This document shows, one piece after another, positions 48,915 through 57,996 of a stretch of 64,000 nt of DNA. This DNA is from an uncultured Bacillus sp. (GTDB lineage: Bacteria > Bacillota > Bacilli > Bacillales_B > DSM-18226). The position numbers and the translations under genes are program-made. Positions within the stretch are counted from its first letter, which is position 1; each line of letters begins with the position of its first letter. The notes under the pieces are model-generated. The model saw only the letters and a program-made list of their open reading frames with translations. It searched no databases and was not told the DNA's origin. The DNA lies in assembly GCF_946478885.1 (NCBI RefSeq), contig NZ_CAMLDX010000001.1, forward strand, positions 1 through 64,000. Reading direction: 5' to 3'.

Positions 48915-49017
48915 ATTTCTTGGATTTCGTGAAGGAAGAGGGCATACAGCTTTCTCTTTGTACGCTCCCTACCAGCGCAATCACGCTGGATTAACATCTC
49001 CGGTTGAATATAAAAAA

Positions 49018-50031
49018 TTATTGAAGGCGCAGCAAAAATAGTTCAATTAATAATTCTTTATTCATCTGCCCGCTTTTCATTCTAAAATCAACATCAGCCA
49101 AATCCTTTATTATACGAGTTAATTCCTCATCACTAAATTTTTTAGCCTGCCCGGCCGCCAACTTCACACGGAAAGGATGCACTTTAAGATGACCAGCAAT
49201 TTGCTGTTGCCCATATCCGCGCCTGCTTAATTCTTTAACCTGATAAATGAGGCGGAATTGCCCGGTGATCACGGAAAGGATTTTAATCGGTTCCTCATTT
49301 AATTTCAGCAAATCATAATAGATCCTAAGTGCTTCATCAATTTTTCGACTCATAATTTTATCGACCAAAGCAAAGATATTCTGTTCCAATGAACGGGATA
49401 CCAGCTTTTCCACCGTCTGAACATCAATCGTGAGTCCCTTTCCAGTAAAGAGAGCCAGTTTATCAACTTCGCCTGTCAGCATAAACAAGTTGGTACCTGC
49501 CAAAGTCAACATCATATCTACTGCTTGTGGTTCGATGGATACCCCGTTAAATTCCGCTCTTGAACGAATCCAATTTTTCAGCTCGGCTTCATTTAATTTT
49601 TTTGCATCAAATACGATGGCCTTTTTCTTCAATGCCTTTGTCAGTTTTTTCCGTTCATCCAATTTTTCATAGGGCGCAATAAAAACAACAATCGAATACG
49701 GAGCCGGATCCTTCAAATAATTTTCCAGTCTTGCCAGATCATGTACGACTTTCTCCTTTGATTTCTCAGCTGTTAAAAAAGATGGATTATGTAAAAATAA
49801 TAGCTTTTTCTCTCCTAAAAAAGGCAGGGTTTCAGCATCCTCCAAGGCTATTTCAATCGGAGTATCATTTAAATCGTAGACGGACAAGTTAAATTCTGCA
49901 TCTTCTTCATGCAAAACTTGTTTAGTCAAAAGATGCTTTGTTTCGTTAATAAGAAATGTTTCATTTCCATATAATAAATAAAGCGGAGAAAATTCATTTC
50001 TTTTCATTTGTTTCCATAATTCTGCAATCAT
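49018..50031 (-). CDS. holA: DNA polymerase III delta subunit
   Basis: A 337-residue clamp-loader subunit. The N-terminus has SPLYLLYGNETFLINETKHLL. SAEF-type lid regions and the C-terminal collar helices (KILSVITGQFRLIYQVKELSRRGYGQQQIAGHLKVHPF) are recognisable. It opens the sliding clamp. ATG 50031 with GGAGCG upstream matches B. subtilis YqeN; the frame runs on to 50157. Convergent with rpsT. Confidence 0.92.
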   Translation of the reverse strand: MIAELWKQMKRNEFSPLYLLYGNETFLINETKHLLTKQVLHEEDAEFNLSVYDLNDTPIEIALEDAETLPFLGEKKLLFLHNPSFLTAEKSKEKVVHDLARLENYLKDPAPYSIVVFIAPYEKLDERKKLTKALKKKAIVFDAKKLNEAELKNWIRSRAEFNGVSIEPQAVDMMLTLAGTNLFMLTGEVDKLALFTGKGLTIDVQTVEKLVSRSLEQNIFALVDKIMSRKIDEALRIYYDLLKLNEEPIKILSVITGQFRLIYQVKELSRRGYGQQQIAGHLKVHPFRVKLAAGQAKKFSDEELTRIIKDLADVDFRMKSGQMNKELLIELFLLRLQ

Positions 50032-50334
50032 TCTTTTCGCTCCGATCAAAATCCGATTTCTTATCTTTATGGTAATGAAGCGAAAGAGATTTGACAAGTA
50101 GGCACAAGGAATTGGCACTGCAAAGAATGCCAATCCCCAATCTATAGTAAACGTCAACTATCCAATCCCTAGGAAATCAGATAGTAACGGTAAAACGATA
50201 TTACTATTTTGACCCATTAGCTACTGTCTATTTGTGACAACTATTGTCATGGCTCTGAAAAGCACGAAAGGGATGGTAGATTTTTTCTTTGTAATCGCTT
50301 ATACTAATAATCAGAAAACTAGGAGGGGATTGCC

Positions 50335-50469
50335 ATGAATGAATTTGAACAAAAAGTCCAATGCAACAGAAATGACGCTGTAGATTCAGGGGTAGGCTTT
50401 ATTGTATCTTTCGGTTTCTTTGCAACATTATTCATTATCGCAACAGTTGTCAAACTCGTTGCTGCTTAA
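50335..50469 (+). CDS. yqzM: YqzM small membrane protein
   Basis: A 44-residue protein, MNEFEQKVQCNRNDAVDSG then one TM helix (about 21-43). AGGAGGGG precedes the ATG, and a strong terminator follows 23 bases after the stop. It matches B. subtilis YqzM in sequence style, length and place between holA and comEC. The function is unknown; the length and single helix suggest a membrane peptide. Confidence 0.85.
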   Translation: MNEFEQKVQCNRNDAVDSGVGFIVSFGFFATLFIIATVVKLVAA

Positions 50470-50491
50470 TTTACATATTGCATAGAAGAGG

Positions 50492-50518
50492 GACTGCCAA
50501 GGATGGCAGTCTTTTTTT
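50492..50518 (+). terminator. Terminator after yqzM
   Basis: GACTGCCA-agga-TGGCAGTC followed by seven T. Confidence 0.9.
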
Positions 50519-50595
50519 ATCGGCATTCATCCGTTGTTGAAAAGTATTAACCAAGGTGAGGTGAAAAGATTTTAAATATTTAAATACGTAATATA

Positions 50596-52926
50596 CTATG
50601 GATGTTGAACAGAAAAGGTTCCTGCTTCTTTTCTGAAGGAATAGGTGATGGCTCCGTTTTGATCGGTTCGGAGAATATTTATATTTCGACGACGTAATTT
50701 TTCAATGACCTCTGGATGAGGATGCTGATAAAGGTTATTCTCGCCCACAGAAATGACAGCGGTATCCGGCGATATTTGAGCAATAAAAGCGTCACTAGTG
50801 GAGGACTTGCTTCCGTGATGACCCACCTTTAGTACATCTGCTGTAAGAGTCGGATAATCCCTCAATAACTTTTTCTCTCCCTCTTCTTCAAGATCTCCGG
50901 TAAACAGCCAAGTAAGCCCGCCCAGCTCTGAATATAATACAATCGATCCATCATTGCCCCCAATGTGACCATTTTCTTTCGGTGATAAAACCTGAAAAAG
51001 ATACGTTCCACTCTTCCAGCTGTCGCCTTCATGAACAAATGTCACCGGGACCCCGCGGTCTTTGGCCAGCTGAATGAGCCTGAGCTCCACTTCATTTTTT
51101 TCTTTTACATCAGGCAGGACTAATTCCTTGACCTTTAATTCCTGTAATACAGCTTGAGCCCCTCCTGCATGATCCAGATCACCATGGGTTAAGATCAATT
51201 TATCAATGGACACGGCACCCTTGCTTTTCAAATAAGGCACCACCGTATCCTTGCCTGTTTCATAGCTGTCACTCCTTATCTGCCACTGCTCCTTTTCAAA
51301 AACGATGCTGCCCCCTGTGTCGATCACATATTGCCCTTTTCCTAGAGGAAGCCTGATAAAAATACAATCGCCCTGACCGACATCAAGAAAGGTAATCTCC
51401 CCTTCCAAAGGATAATGATTCAGGATATACTGTACGCTGAAAAGAAGACAAGGTACCCCAAGTAGCAGCATCCTAACTTTTGCTTTTCCTTTCGTACTTG
51501 CTTCCCATATAACAAAAAGCAGGAAAAATCCCCAGCCATATAATAGCAATAGGGGTGGTTCCGGTCTTCCCAGCGCGATGGTATTCCAAGGCAGAGAGGC
51601 TACTTTTGCCGTGATTTCATTCATTCGTACAATGATGCCATTCAACAGTTCAAGCAATGGTGTAACAATGTCTCCAATTAGTAAATGAAGGACAAAGCCA
51701 AAAAGGACGTACGGGAGCAAAATAAGATTAAACAGCGGTATATAAAGCAGGTTAACAAGAAGCGAAATAATGGAAAATTCAAAGAAAGAATAAAGGAGCA
51801 CCGGTGCCGTACAGATCATGGAAATATAAGAGGTTGAAAACATTAGTGAAAGTGGATGCCTGCAATTTGCCAGGATAATAGGGGCCGACAAAAGAAGAGA
51901 TAGGACAGCGATAAAAGAAAGCTGAAACCCTATGTTATAGATAGCATACGGGGCTGTAAAGACATAGAGAAGAAATGTGAAGCTAATGACATCCAGAACG
52001 CTGACACGCGAATGATCTCTTCTTCCCGTACTAAGTAGAAGCAGCATAGTCATCAGTACCGAACGGATGACAGAGGGCGAAGCTCCGGCTAACACACCAT
52101 AAAGCGGGAGACAGATGAACAGAACGAGCATACTCTTTTCTCTCGTTACGCCAAGCCGTAGCAGAAGATAATATACAATGGCGACAATAATCGTGATATG
52201 GAGACCTGAAATAGCTAAGAGATGAACAATTCCAAGTTCACGGTATTGCTCCATTATATTCTCCGCAATCAAATCATCAGTGCCAAACAGGAGGGCTACT
52301 GCAAGCGGTACAGTTTCTTTGGGAAAATGGGATTCTACATAGCGAATCCCTTCCATACGGATTTGTTTTATTTTTGTCAAAATACCTGAGGTTTGCTGGC
52401 AGGACGCTAAACGGATTTCCTCCGGCTCCATCAGCCAATAAATATGATTTCGTTCTAAATAGACTCGGTAGTTAAAGGCATTCTCATTAGAGGCAGATTT
52501 TGGCTTATTGAGGGTGCCTTTGATGCGGCAGACAAGTCCTGGGGATAAATGCTGCTGGAGATATTTCTTTTCCTTCTCAGATTTTATGCGATATTGAACT
52601 AATAATCTTTCACCGCTGGTCTGATCCTTTGCTTTCAGCGTCAGTTTATCACCATCTATCGTTCCTGCTTCATGGAAAAATAGAAGAAAGTTTTCTTCAT
52701 TACCGGTCAGCCTCGAATGCTGCTGGAATTCGGCTATTTCCGAGCGCACATAAAAGACAAGAAATAAAATGAAAATCACCCACAAGCTTCTACTGTCAAA
52801 CTTTTTTCTTTTTTGTAGAAAAAGAAATAGGAAGCCAAATGAGACAATAGACCAGATAAAGCTTTGAAAGCCGGCAAGAATGCCCAAAAGTGCTGAAAAG
52901 GCATAAAAAACTCCTTGATTATTCAT
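50596..52926 (-). CDS. comEC: DNA uptake channel protein ComEC
   Basis: A 776-residue polytopic protein. An N-terminal membrane segment with an OB-like extracellular loop (about 70-180) is followed by the Competence domain of about seven TM helices (about 210-470; LLAISGLHITIIVAIVYYLL, FGTDDLI). A C-terminal metallo-beta-lactamase-like domain (about 510-776) carries LTHGDLDHAGG and VGHHGSKSSTSD. It forms the transmembrane path for transforming DNA; the C-terminal domain may degrade the non-transported strand. ATG 52926 follows AGGAGC. Third gene of comEA-comEB-comEC. Confidence 0.95.
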   Translation of the reverse strand: MNNQGVFYAFSALLGILAGFQSFIWSIVSFGFLFLFLQKRKKFDSRSLWVIFILFLVFYVRSEIAEFQQHSRLTGNEENFLLFFHEAGTIDGDKLTLKAKDQTSGERLLVQYRIKSEKEKKYLQQHLSPGLVCRIKGTLNKPKSASNENAFNYRVYLERNHIYWLMEPEEIRLASCQQTSGILTKIKQIRMEGIRYVESHFPKETVPLAVALLFGTDDLIAENIMEQYRELGIVHLLAISGLHITIIVAIVYYLLLRLGVTREKSMLVLFICLPLYGVLAGASPSVIRSVLMTMLLLLSTGRRDHSRVSVLDVISFTFLLYVFTAPYAIYNIGFQLSFIAVLSLLLSAPIILANCRHPLSLMFSTSYISMICTAPVLLYSFFEFSIISLLVNLLYIPLFNLILLPYVLFGFVLHLLIGDIVTPLLELLNGIIVRMNEITAKVASLPWNTIALGRPEPPLLLLYGWGFFLLFVIWEASTKGKAKVRMLLLGVPCLLFSVQYILNHYPLEGEITFLDVGQGDCIFIRLPLGKGQYVIDTGGSIVFEKEQWQIRSDSYETGKDTVVPYLKSKGAVSIDKLILTHGDLDHAGGAQAVLQELKVKELVLPDVKEKNEVELRLIQLAKDRGVPVTFVHEGDSWKSGTYLFQVLSPKENGHIGGNDGSIVLYSELGGLTWLFTGDLEEEGEKKLLRDYPTLTADVLKVGHHGSKSSTSDAFIAQISPDTAVISVGENNLYQHPHPEVIEKLRRRNINILRTDQNGAITYSFRKEAGTFSVQHP

Positions 52927-53023
52927 CAAAATAGCTCCTTATACAGAACTGGATCAAGAAAAAATAACAGTGGAAAAACGGGTATTTACGCCCATTTTCC
53001 ACTTCTGCTGGTGCGTATCCATA

Positions 53024-53446
53024 CTACTCTCCATTCTTTGGCAAATGGACCACCTCAATATCCTTTAAAAAAAACTGATTCCATTTATTTGGATAGGCAT
53101 CACGGAAAACAATTTTGGCAATCCCGGATTGTGCCAATGTTTTCGCACATTTTTCGCACGGTTCGTGAGTGATATAAGCCGTTGCCCCTCTGAGCAGCGC
53201 TCTTTCCGCATGGATTACAGCGTTTTCCTCAGCATGAAGCGTGCGGATGCACCTCCCTTGCTCATTAATTAAACACCCTACATCCTCACAGTGATCATGT
53301 CCGTGAATTGAACCATTATAACCAGTCGAAACGATATGCTTGTCCTTTACAATGACACAGCCAACATGAAGCCTCGGGCAGGTGGAGCGAGTTCCGACTT
53401 CTTCAGCAATATCCAAAAAATATTCATCCCAGCTTTTTCTTCGCAT
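53024..53446 (-). CDS. comEB: dCMP deaminase family protein ComEB
   Basis: A 140-residue deoxycytidylate deaminase. The zinc motif is HAEENAV (His plus catalytic Glu) and PCEKCAK (two Cys); GYNGSIHGHDHC binds nucleotide. It is shorter than B. subtilis ComEB (about 189 residues), ending shortly after the core. ATG 53446 is chosen for the family start MRRKSWDEYF; in-frame 53464 is weaker. The gene is not required for transformation in B. subtilis despite its place in the comE operon. Confidence 0.92.
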   Translation of the reverse strand: MRRKSWDEYFLDIAEEVGTRSTCPRLHVGCVIVKDKHIVSTGYNGSIHGHDHCEDVGCLINEQGRCIRTLHAEENAVIHAERALLRGATAYITHEPCEKCAKTLAQSGIAKIVFRDAYPNKWNQFFLKDIEVVHLPKNGE

Positions 53447-53554
53447 ATGACAAATTCCTTTCATCTACAGTAATGTTGATTTCCTGCTTTCTAGTTTAGC
53501 TCCTGTTAGAAAAGTACGTCAATGACCAGGAAAATTCAAGTATCTTTCAATCAA

Positions 53555-54193
53555 TTATTTAACGGTTATCTGCTCCTTTAATTTTTCAAACGTTTTTTCT
53601 CCAATGCCACTGATTTCCATCAATTGTTCAGTCTCTTTAAACTGTCCGTTTTTTTCACGATATTCTATAATAGCGGCGGCTTTCGAAGGACCAATACCAG
53701 TCAGTGTCTGCAAATCCTCCTCAGTAGCAATATTTATATTGACCTTTTCACTGTCGGAGGCTCCTCCCGTAAGGACGGCCTCTGCAGAAAAGCTGCTGTC
53801 TCCCGTTTCGCTCTCCCCTGCCACCGGGAAATAGAGAACCATTTCATCCGTCACCTTCATCGCAAAATTAATTTGATTTTTATCGGCGTTTTCTAAGAGA
53901 CCGCCTGCTGCCTGTATGATATCCACGACACGGTCTCCTTCCTCTGCTTCATAAACCCCGGGATTTACAACTGCCCCTTTCACATCCACCATCCATTTTC
54001 CCTTGCTTTCATTCTGGCTGTCTGCTGTATTCTCCAGTTCAGTAGAGGGTTTCGCAGAGGCATCCTGCCATTCATTTTCTGTTTCCGGGATAACTTCCTT
54101 TTCCACTGGCATAAAGTAGTGAACAGTAAGAGCCACTAGAATGATTCCGCCTATTATAAAATACAGTTTATAAGTTTTTATCCAATCAGTCAT
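53555..54193 (-). CDS. comEA: DNA receptor ComEA
   Basis: A 212-residue membrane-anchored protein. It has one TM helix (about 10-28) and an acidic linker. A SLBB domain (about 65-125; DVKGAVVNPGVYEAEEGDRVVDII) and a C-terminal helix-hairpin-helix DNA-binding domain (about 145-212; VNINIATEEDLQTLTGIGPSKAAAII) follow. It binds incoming DNA at the outer face of the membrane. ATG 54193 after AAAGGA is chosen. First gene of the comE operon, divergent from comER. Confidence 0.94.
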   Translation of the reverse strand: MTDWIKTYKLYFIIGGIILVALTVHYFMPVEKEVIPETENEWQDASAKPSTELENTADSQNESKGKWMVDVKGAVVNPGVYEAEEGDRVVDIIQAAGGLLENADKNQINFAMKVTDEMVLYFPVAGESETGDSSFSAEAVLTGGASDSEKVNINIATEEDLQTLTGIGPSKAAAIIEYREKNGQFKETEQLMEISGIGEKTFEKLKEQITVK

Positions 54194-54304
54194 ACCGCAC
54201 AATCCTTTCTTTAGCAAAAATGGGAGAAAATATTCATTGGCATAATAAATCCGCTTTTTTCATAGCATTATATGAGAGTTCGTCTGTAAAGGAGGGATGG
54301 TACA

Positions 54305-55150
54305 TTGAAAATTGGAGTGGTTGGGACAGGAAATATGGGAAGAATTTTAATCGAAGCATTATTGGAAGGAAAGGCGGTCTCCCCTTCCTCCATGATCATT
54401 ACAAATAGAACAATTTCAAAAGCTATGAACATCAGACATCAATTCCCTGGGATACAAGTAACAGAAAAAATCAAAGAGATTGGCCGGAAAGCCGATCTGA
54501 TTTTCATTTGTGTAAAACCGCATGATGTTCTTCCTGTCATTTTACAGCTTCAGCCTGTGCTAACATCGGATAAATGTCTCGTCTCCATCACAAGTCCAAT
54601 AAATGTCGAACAAATAGAAGCATTTGTGTCGTGCTCAGCAGCCAGGGTTATTCCAAGCATTACTAACCGGGCCCATTCCGGTGTCACTCTGATCACATTC
54701 GGCACAAGCTGTGATCGAAAATGGAGAACCATTTTGACTTGTCTTTTCAATTCGATTTCAACGCCCGTAGAAATTGAAAATAACATCACAAGAGTAGCCT
54801 CCGATATCGTCAGCTGCGGCCCGGCCTTTTTCAGTTATCTAACACAAAGATTTATTCAGGCGGCTGTGCATGAAACAGAAATTGACCACGAGACTGCTAC
54901 TATCTTGGCAAGCGAGATGTTAATCGGATTGGGAGAATTATTGCGTAAAGGATACTATACATTGCCTACGCTCCAGGATAAAGTATGTGTAAAAGGCGGA
55001 ATTACAGGGGAGGGAATCAATGTTTTAGAAAATGAGCTTGGAAATATCTTTGAGCATATATTCCAAGCAACACAGATTAAATTTGAGGATGACCTTAAAG
55101 ACATAAAGAAACAATATACTATAAAAAGCAATTCTACAAAAAGATTATAA
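54305..55150 (+). CDS. comER: ComER, pyrroline-5-carboxylate reductase-like
   Basis: A 281-residue protein with an N-terminal Rossmann fold (KIGVVGTGNMGRILIEALL) and the P5CR-type dimerisation domain (CGPAFFSYL, KGGITGEGINVL). The start is TTG 54305, eight bases after AAAGGAGGG. It is divergent from comEA, exactly as in B. subtilis. It is dispensable for competence there; whether it retains proline synthesis is not known. In some Bacillus it has been linked to sporulation and biofilm entry. Confidence 0.9.
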   Translation: MKIGVVGTGNMGRILIEALLEGKAVSPSSMIITNRTISKAMNIRHQFPGIQVTEKIKEIGRKADLIFICVKPHDVLPVILQLQPVLTSDKCLVSITSPINVEQIEAFVSCSAARVIPSITNRAHSGVTLITFGTSCDRKWRTILTCLFNSISTPVEIENNITRVASDIVSCGPAFFSYLTQRFIQAAVHETEIDHETATILASEMLIGLGELLRKGYYTLPTLQDKVCVKGGITGEGINVLENELGNIFEHIFQATQIKFEDDLKDIKKQYTIKSNSTKRL

Positions 55151-55206
55151 TTCCTTCTTTATTTTTAAAAAAATTTCACGCAAACAATCAGAACTGTGCA
55201 AAAGCA

Positions 55207-55294
55207 AAGGTGTCAGACACCACAATCCAACCTCTCGTATCAATGATGCATAAATCTGCACTGGATATTATCAATTGTGGATGTCTGACACCTT
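55207..55294. repeat. Large inverted repeat with GGTGTCAGACACC ends
   Basis: AAGGTGTCAGACACCACAAT (55207-55226) pairs over 20 bp with 55274-55294 (ATTGTGG-a-TGTCTGACACCTT), one bulged base, around a 47-base loop. It lies between convergent comER and yqeM. It could be a bidirectional terminator or a REP/MITE-like repeat. Confidence 0.7.
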
Positions 55295-55305
55295 ATGGGA
55301 CAGCC

Positions 55306-56067
55306 CTAATATTCTTTACTTTCGTTCTTACGTACCGTAAAAAAGATCCGTTCTGATTGGTCTTCCGGCTCTTTATCCTGAAAATCAGCCGTCACAGACA
55401 AAATTTCAAAACCGCTGTCCAGTAGCCAAGCTTTATATTGTTCGACAGAAAAACTTCGCTGAAAATGAAGTTCATCATAACGGTGGTAATGCCCGCTTAC
55501 GCTATCAAGCTCAAAAAATGTTAATTCATGCTCCACGCTATACGGTTGCTCTCCCTCAAAACAATGCCAAATATAACTGATGTCTTCACCATTATAAGCA
55601 TAGGTTTGATTTTTAAATAGCTCATTCATTTTGTACAAAGAATGGACATCAAAAAGCAGTAATCCGCCCGGTTTAAGATGAAGAAAAACCCGGTCAAATG
55701 TCGAGACAACTTCCTTTTCTGACGATAAATAATTAAGGGAATCGCAGAAAATGCAGATAATATCGAATTGCCCCAGATCCTCAAGCCGTGACATGTCTTG
55801 CTCCACCAAAAATAGTGACACACCTTGTCTTCCGGCTTTTTCCTCCGCCACTGCCAGCATATCTCCGGACAAATCTACGCCTGTCACCGCATAGCCTTCA
55901 GCCGCTAATCTGACCGACACTTCACCGGTACCGCATGCCAAATCAAGAATTTTTTTGCCTTCGATTCCATATTTTTTACTTTGCAGATGAATAAAATGCA
56001 CCCATTCATCATAAGGAACATCCATCATTAAAGCATCATATAGATTGGCAAATTCTGAATACGTCAT
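55306..56067 (-). CDS. yqeM: Class I SAM methyltransferase YqeM
   Basis: A 253-residue methyltransferase. Motif I is ILDLACGTGEVSVRLA (about 40-55), then VTGVDLSGDML and DIICIFCDSLNYL; HLKPGGLLLFDVHS is motif III. The substrate is unknown. ATG 56067 overlaps the stop of rsfS by 4 bp, which argues for this start over the in-frame codon at 56112. It is the last gene of the nadD-yqeK-rsfS-yqeM operon. Confidence 0.87.
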   Translation of the reverse strand: MTYSEFANLYDALMMDVPYDEWVHFIHLQSKKYGIEGKKILDLACGTGEVSVRLAAEGYAVTGVDLSGDMLAVAEEKAGRQGVSLFLVEQDMSRLEDLGQFDIICIFCDSLNYLSSEKEVVSTFDRVFLHLKPGGLLLFDVHSLYKMNELFKNQTYAYNGEDISYIWHCFEGEQPYSVEHELTFFELDSVSGHYHRYDELHFQRSFSVEQYKAWLLDSGFEILSVTADFQDKEPEDQSERIFFTVRKNESKEY

Positions 56068-56420
56068 TGACTCAGCACGCTTTGAATATTTTCTAACGGG
56101 GCATCTCCCCATAAACGTTCTAAATTATAATAGCTTCGTTCGTCTCTGTGGAAAATATGAGCCACTACATCTCCCAAGTCCACCAGAATCCATTTAGCTT
56201 CATCATAGCCTTCCATTCTTTTGATATCATAGCCCAATTCTAGTACCTTATCCTTCATTTCATTGGCAATGGCCTGAACCTGTTTATCGGAATTCCCGTG
56301 GCAGATAATGAAATAATCTGCCACAAGAGAGATCCCATTCATATTTAGTACAACAATATCTTCCGCTCTTTTATCATCTGCTGCCTTTACTGCTGTTTCT
56401 AGCAATTGACGATTGTTCAT
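56064..56420 (-). CDS. rsfS: Ribosomal silencing factor RsfS
   Basis: A 118-residue protein with the family pattern AEDIVVLNMNGISLVADYFIICHGNSDKQVQAIANEM (residues about 19-55) and WILVDLGDVVAHIFHRDERSYYNLERLW. It binds L14 and blocks subunit joining under starvation. It directly abuts yqeK (stop and start adjacent) and overlaps yqeM by 4 bp. Confidence 0.94.
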   Translation of the reverse strand: MNNRQLLETAVKAADDKRAEDIVVLNMNGISLVADYFIICHGNSDKQVQAIANEMKDKVLELGYDIKRMEGYDEAKWILVDLGDVVAHIFHRDERSYYNLERLWGDAPLENIQSVLSQ

Positions 56421-56987
56421 TCAATCAGCCTCCTTGGATACTAAATCGTTATAAGTCAAGATGGTCAGTGGGAATACGCGCTTATTCTTATTCATTAAAA
56501 ACAAAATTGTATTCTTCATAGCCTGGATTAAAGCCTTATTCAAATTCTCTTTAGCCAATTCCCTGACTTCTTCTACTCCGGGAAAATGTCTACTTGGTTC
56601 AATATAATCCGCTAAATAAATCACTTTTTCCAACACTGTCATATTTGGTCTTCCCGATGTATGATAGCGTATCGCATTGAGGATTTCCGGATCCGTAATA
56701 TCGGCCTCTTTTTCTGCTAAATACGCACCAACAGGAGCATGCCAAAGCTCACTGTCAAACTCAAGAAGCGCATTTTCAAGCTGCTGCTCCTTAATAATTA
56801 CCTTCATTTCCTCTTTATCCCGAAACTTGGCATAATCATGGAAAATCGCAGCAAGCTCCGCTTTTTTTTCATCCGCTCCATATTGACAGGCTAATTCAAC
56901 CGCTGTCTCCATTACCCCCAATGTATGCTCATAGCGATGTTTTGTCAGTTGTTTTTTTACAATCTCCAGTGCCTTTTCACGTTTCAT
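56421..56987 (-). CDS. yqeK: HD-domain Ap4A hydrolase YqeK
   Basis: A 188-residue HD phosphohydrolase. The metal motifs are EHTLGVMETAVELA (H), AAIFHDYAKF (HD), WHAPVGAYL (H) and AIRYHTSGRPNM, with late ADYIEPSR (D). The family symmetrically hydrolyses diadenosine tetraphosphate. ATG 56987 fits the family start and GAGGAG ten bases upstream; ATG 56996 and TTG 57005 are alternatives. It overlaps nadD by 11 bp. Confidence 0.93.
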   Translation of the reverse strand: MKREKALEIVKKQLTKHRYEHTLGVMETAVELACQYGADEKKAELAAIFHDYAKFRDKEEMKVIIKEQQLENALLEFDSELWHAPVGAYLAEKEADITDPEILNAIRYHTSGRPNMTVLEKVIYLADYIEPSRHFPGVEEVRELAKENLNKALIQAMKNTILFLMNKNKRVFPLTILTYNDLVSKEAD

Positions 56988-57543
56988 ATAACCCATTCTC
57001 CTCAATATACTCCATTACTGCTTTCGGAACTAAGTAACGTATGCTCCTCTGCTCTTTTACTCGATTTCTAATCATTAGGGAAGAAATCTCAAGATTAGGG
57101 ATATTGACTGTTATAACAGGATATTCGGATTCCTGCTTATAATCAGGCCGGTTCACACCGACAAACTTGACTAACTTGAACAGCTCCTCAATTTTATACC
57201 ATTTCGGCAAATACTCAACCATATCCGCACCGATAATAAAATAAAACTCATGAGCGTACTTCTCCGTTAAAAGCCTCATCGTATCATACGTATAGGATCT
57301 GCCGGGCCGTTCCAGTTCAATGGTCTGTACACTAAAAAAGGGATTATCCTCTATCGCTCTTCTGACCATTTCAAGTCGTTGGGCACTGGTAACCTCATTG
57401 GAGCTTTCTTTATGTGGAGGCTTATGATTGGGTATGAACCAAATCTCATCCAATTTCAGCTCAGACCTTACCTCATCTGCAATGATTAGATGTCCTAAAT
57501 GAGGCGGATTAAATGTCCCCCCCAAGATTCCAACCTTTTTCAG
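56977..57543 (-). CDS. nadD: Nicotinate-nucleotide adenylyltransferase
   Basis: A 188-residue enzyme of NAD synthesis. KKVGILGGTFNPPHLGHL holds the GGTFxPxHxGH nucleotide motif, then WFIPNHKPPHK, and EISSLMIRNRV is the late ISSTxIR-like motif. The first standard start (TTG 57525) would cut into the first beta strand. Reading back, the frame gives AAAAAGGTTGGAATC preceded by CTG at 57543-57541, six bases after AGGGGGG. I take this CTG as the start, matching B. subtilis MKKIGIFGGTF. Confidence 0.9.
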   Translation of the reverse strand: MKKVGILGGTFNPPHLGHLIIADEVRSELKLDEIWFIPNHKPPHKESSNEVTSAQRLEMVRRAIEDNPFFSVQTIELERPGRSYTYDTMRLLTEKYAHEFYFIIGADMVEYLPKWYKIEELFKLVKFVGVNRPDYKQESEYPVITVNIPNLEISSLMIRNRVKEQRSIRYLVPKAVMEYIEENGLYET

Positions 57544-57705
57544 AGCATTCCCCCCTATCTAATCTAACCGAAAGCGCTCTGTCATTAAGCCGATAACGAA
57601 GCCATTGTTCAATCGGCTGCATATTTCATCAACTCGCCTGCAGACCGAATCTGTTTTTTATGATCTTTAGTGTGCACGACATTCACAAAATGCACTCCGG
57701 CTTGT

Positions 57706-57996
57706 TTATGGAAGGATCAGTTGCTTATTTTCTTTGGACTCCTTATACAGTACAATCGTATTGCCAATTATTTGCACAAGTTCAGCTTCCGCACCCTTTG
57801 TGAGGACCCCTGCCACTTCGTTTCTATCTTCATCACAGTTTTGCAAAACGCTGATTTTCAGCAATTCCCGTGCTTCCAATGCATCACTTATTTGTTTAAT
57901 CATATTTTCATTCACTCCGCTCTTGCCTACTTGAAAAATAGGATTCAAGTGATGCGCCTTCGAACGTAAATATCTCTTTTGCTTTCCCGTTAACAT
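57706..57996 (-). CDS. yhbY: RNA-binding protein YhbY (YqeI)
   Basis: A 96-residue CRM-domain protein: [27 protein letters not shown] and the downstream [22 protein letters not shown]. YhbY-type proteins associate with pre-50S ribosomes. It overlaps aroE by 7 bp and precedes nadD on the same strand with a gap of about 160 bp in which I see no other feature. Confidence 0.92.
   Translation of the reverse strand: MLTGKQKRYLRSKAHHLNPIFQVGKSGVNENMIKQISDALEARELLKISVLQNCDEDRNEVAGVLTKGAEAELVQIIGNTIVLYKESKENKQLILP

Noticed and set aside
48593..48997. 134-codon minus-strand frame over rpsT
   Set aside because: Antisense to the certain S20 gene; Ala/Phe-rich artefact.
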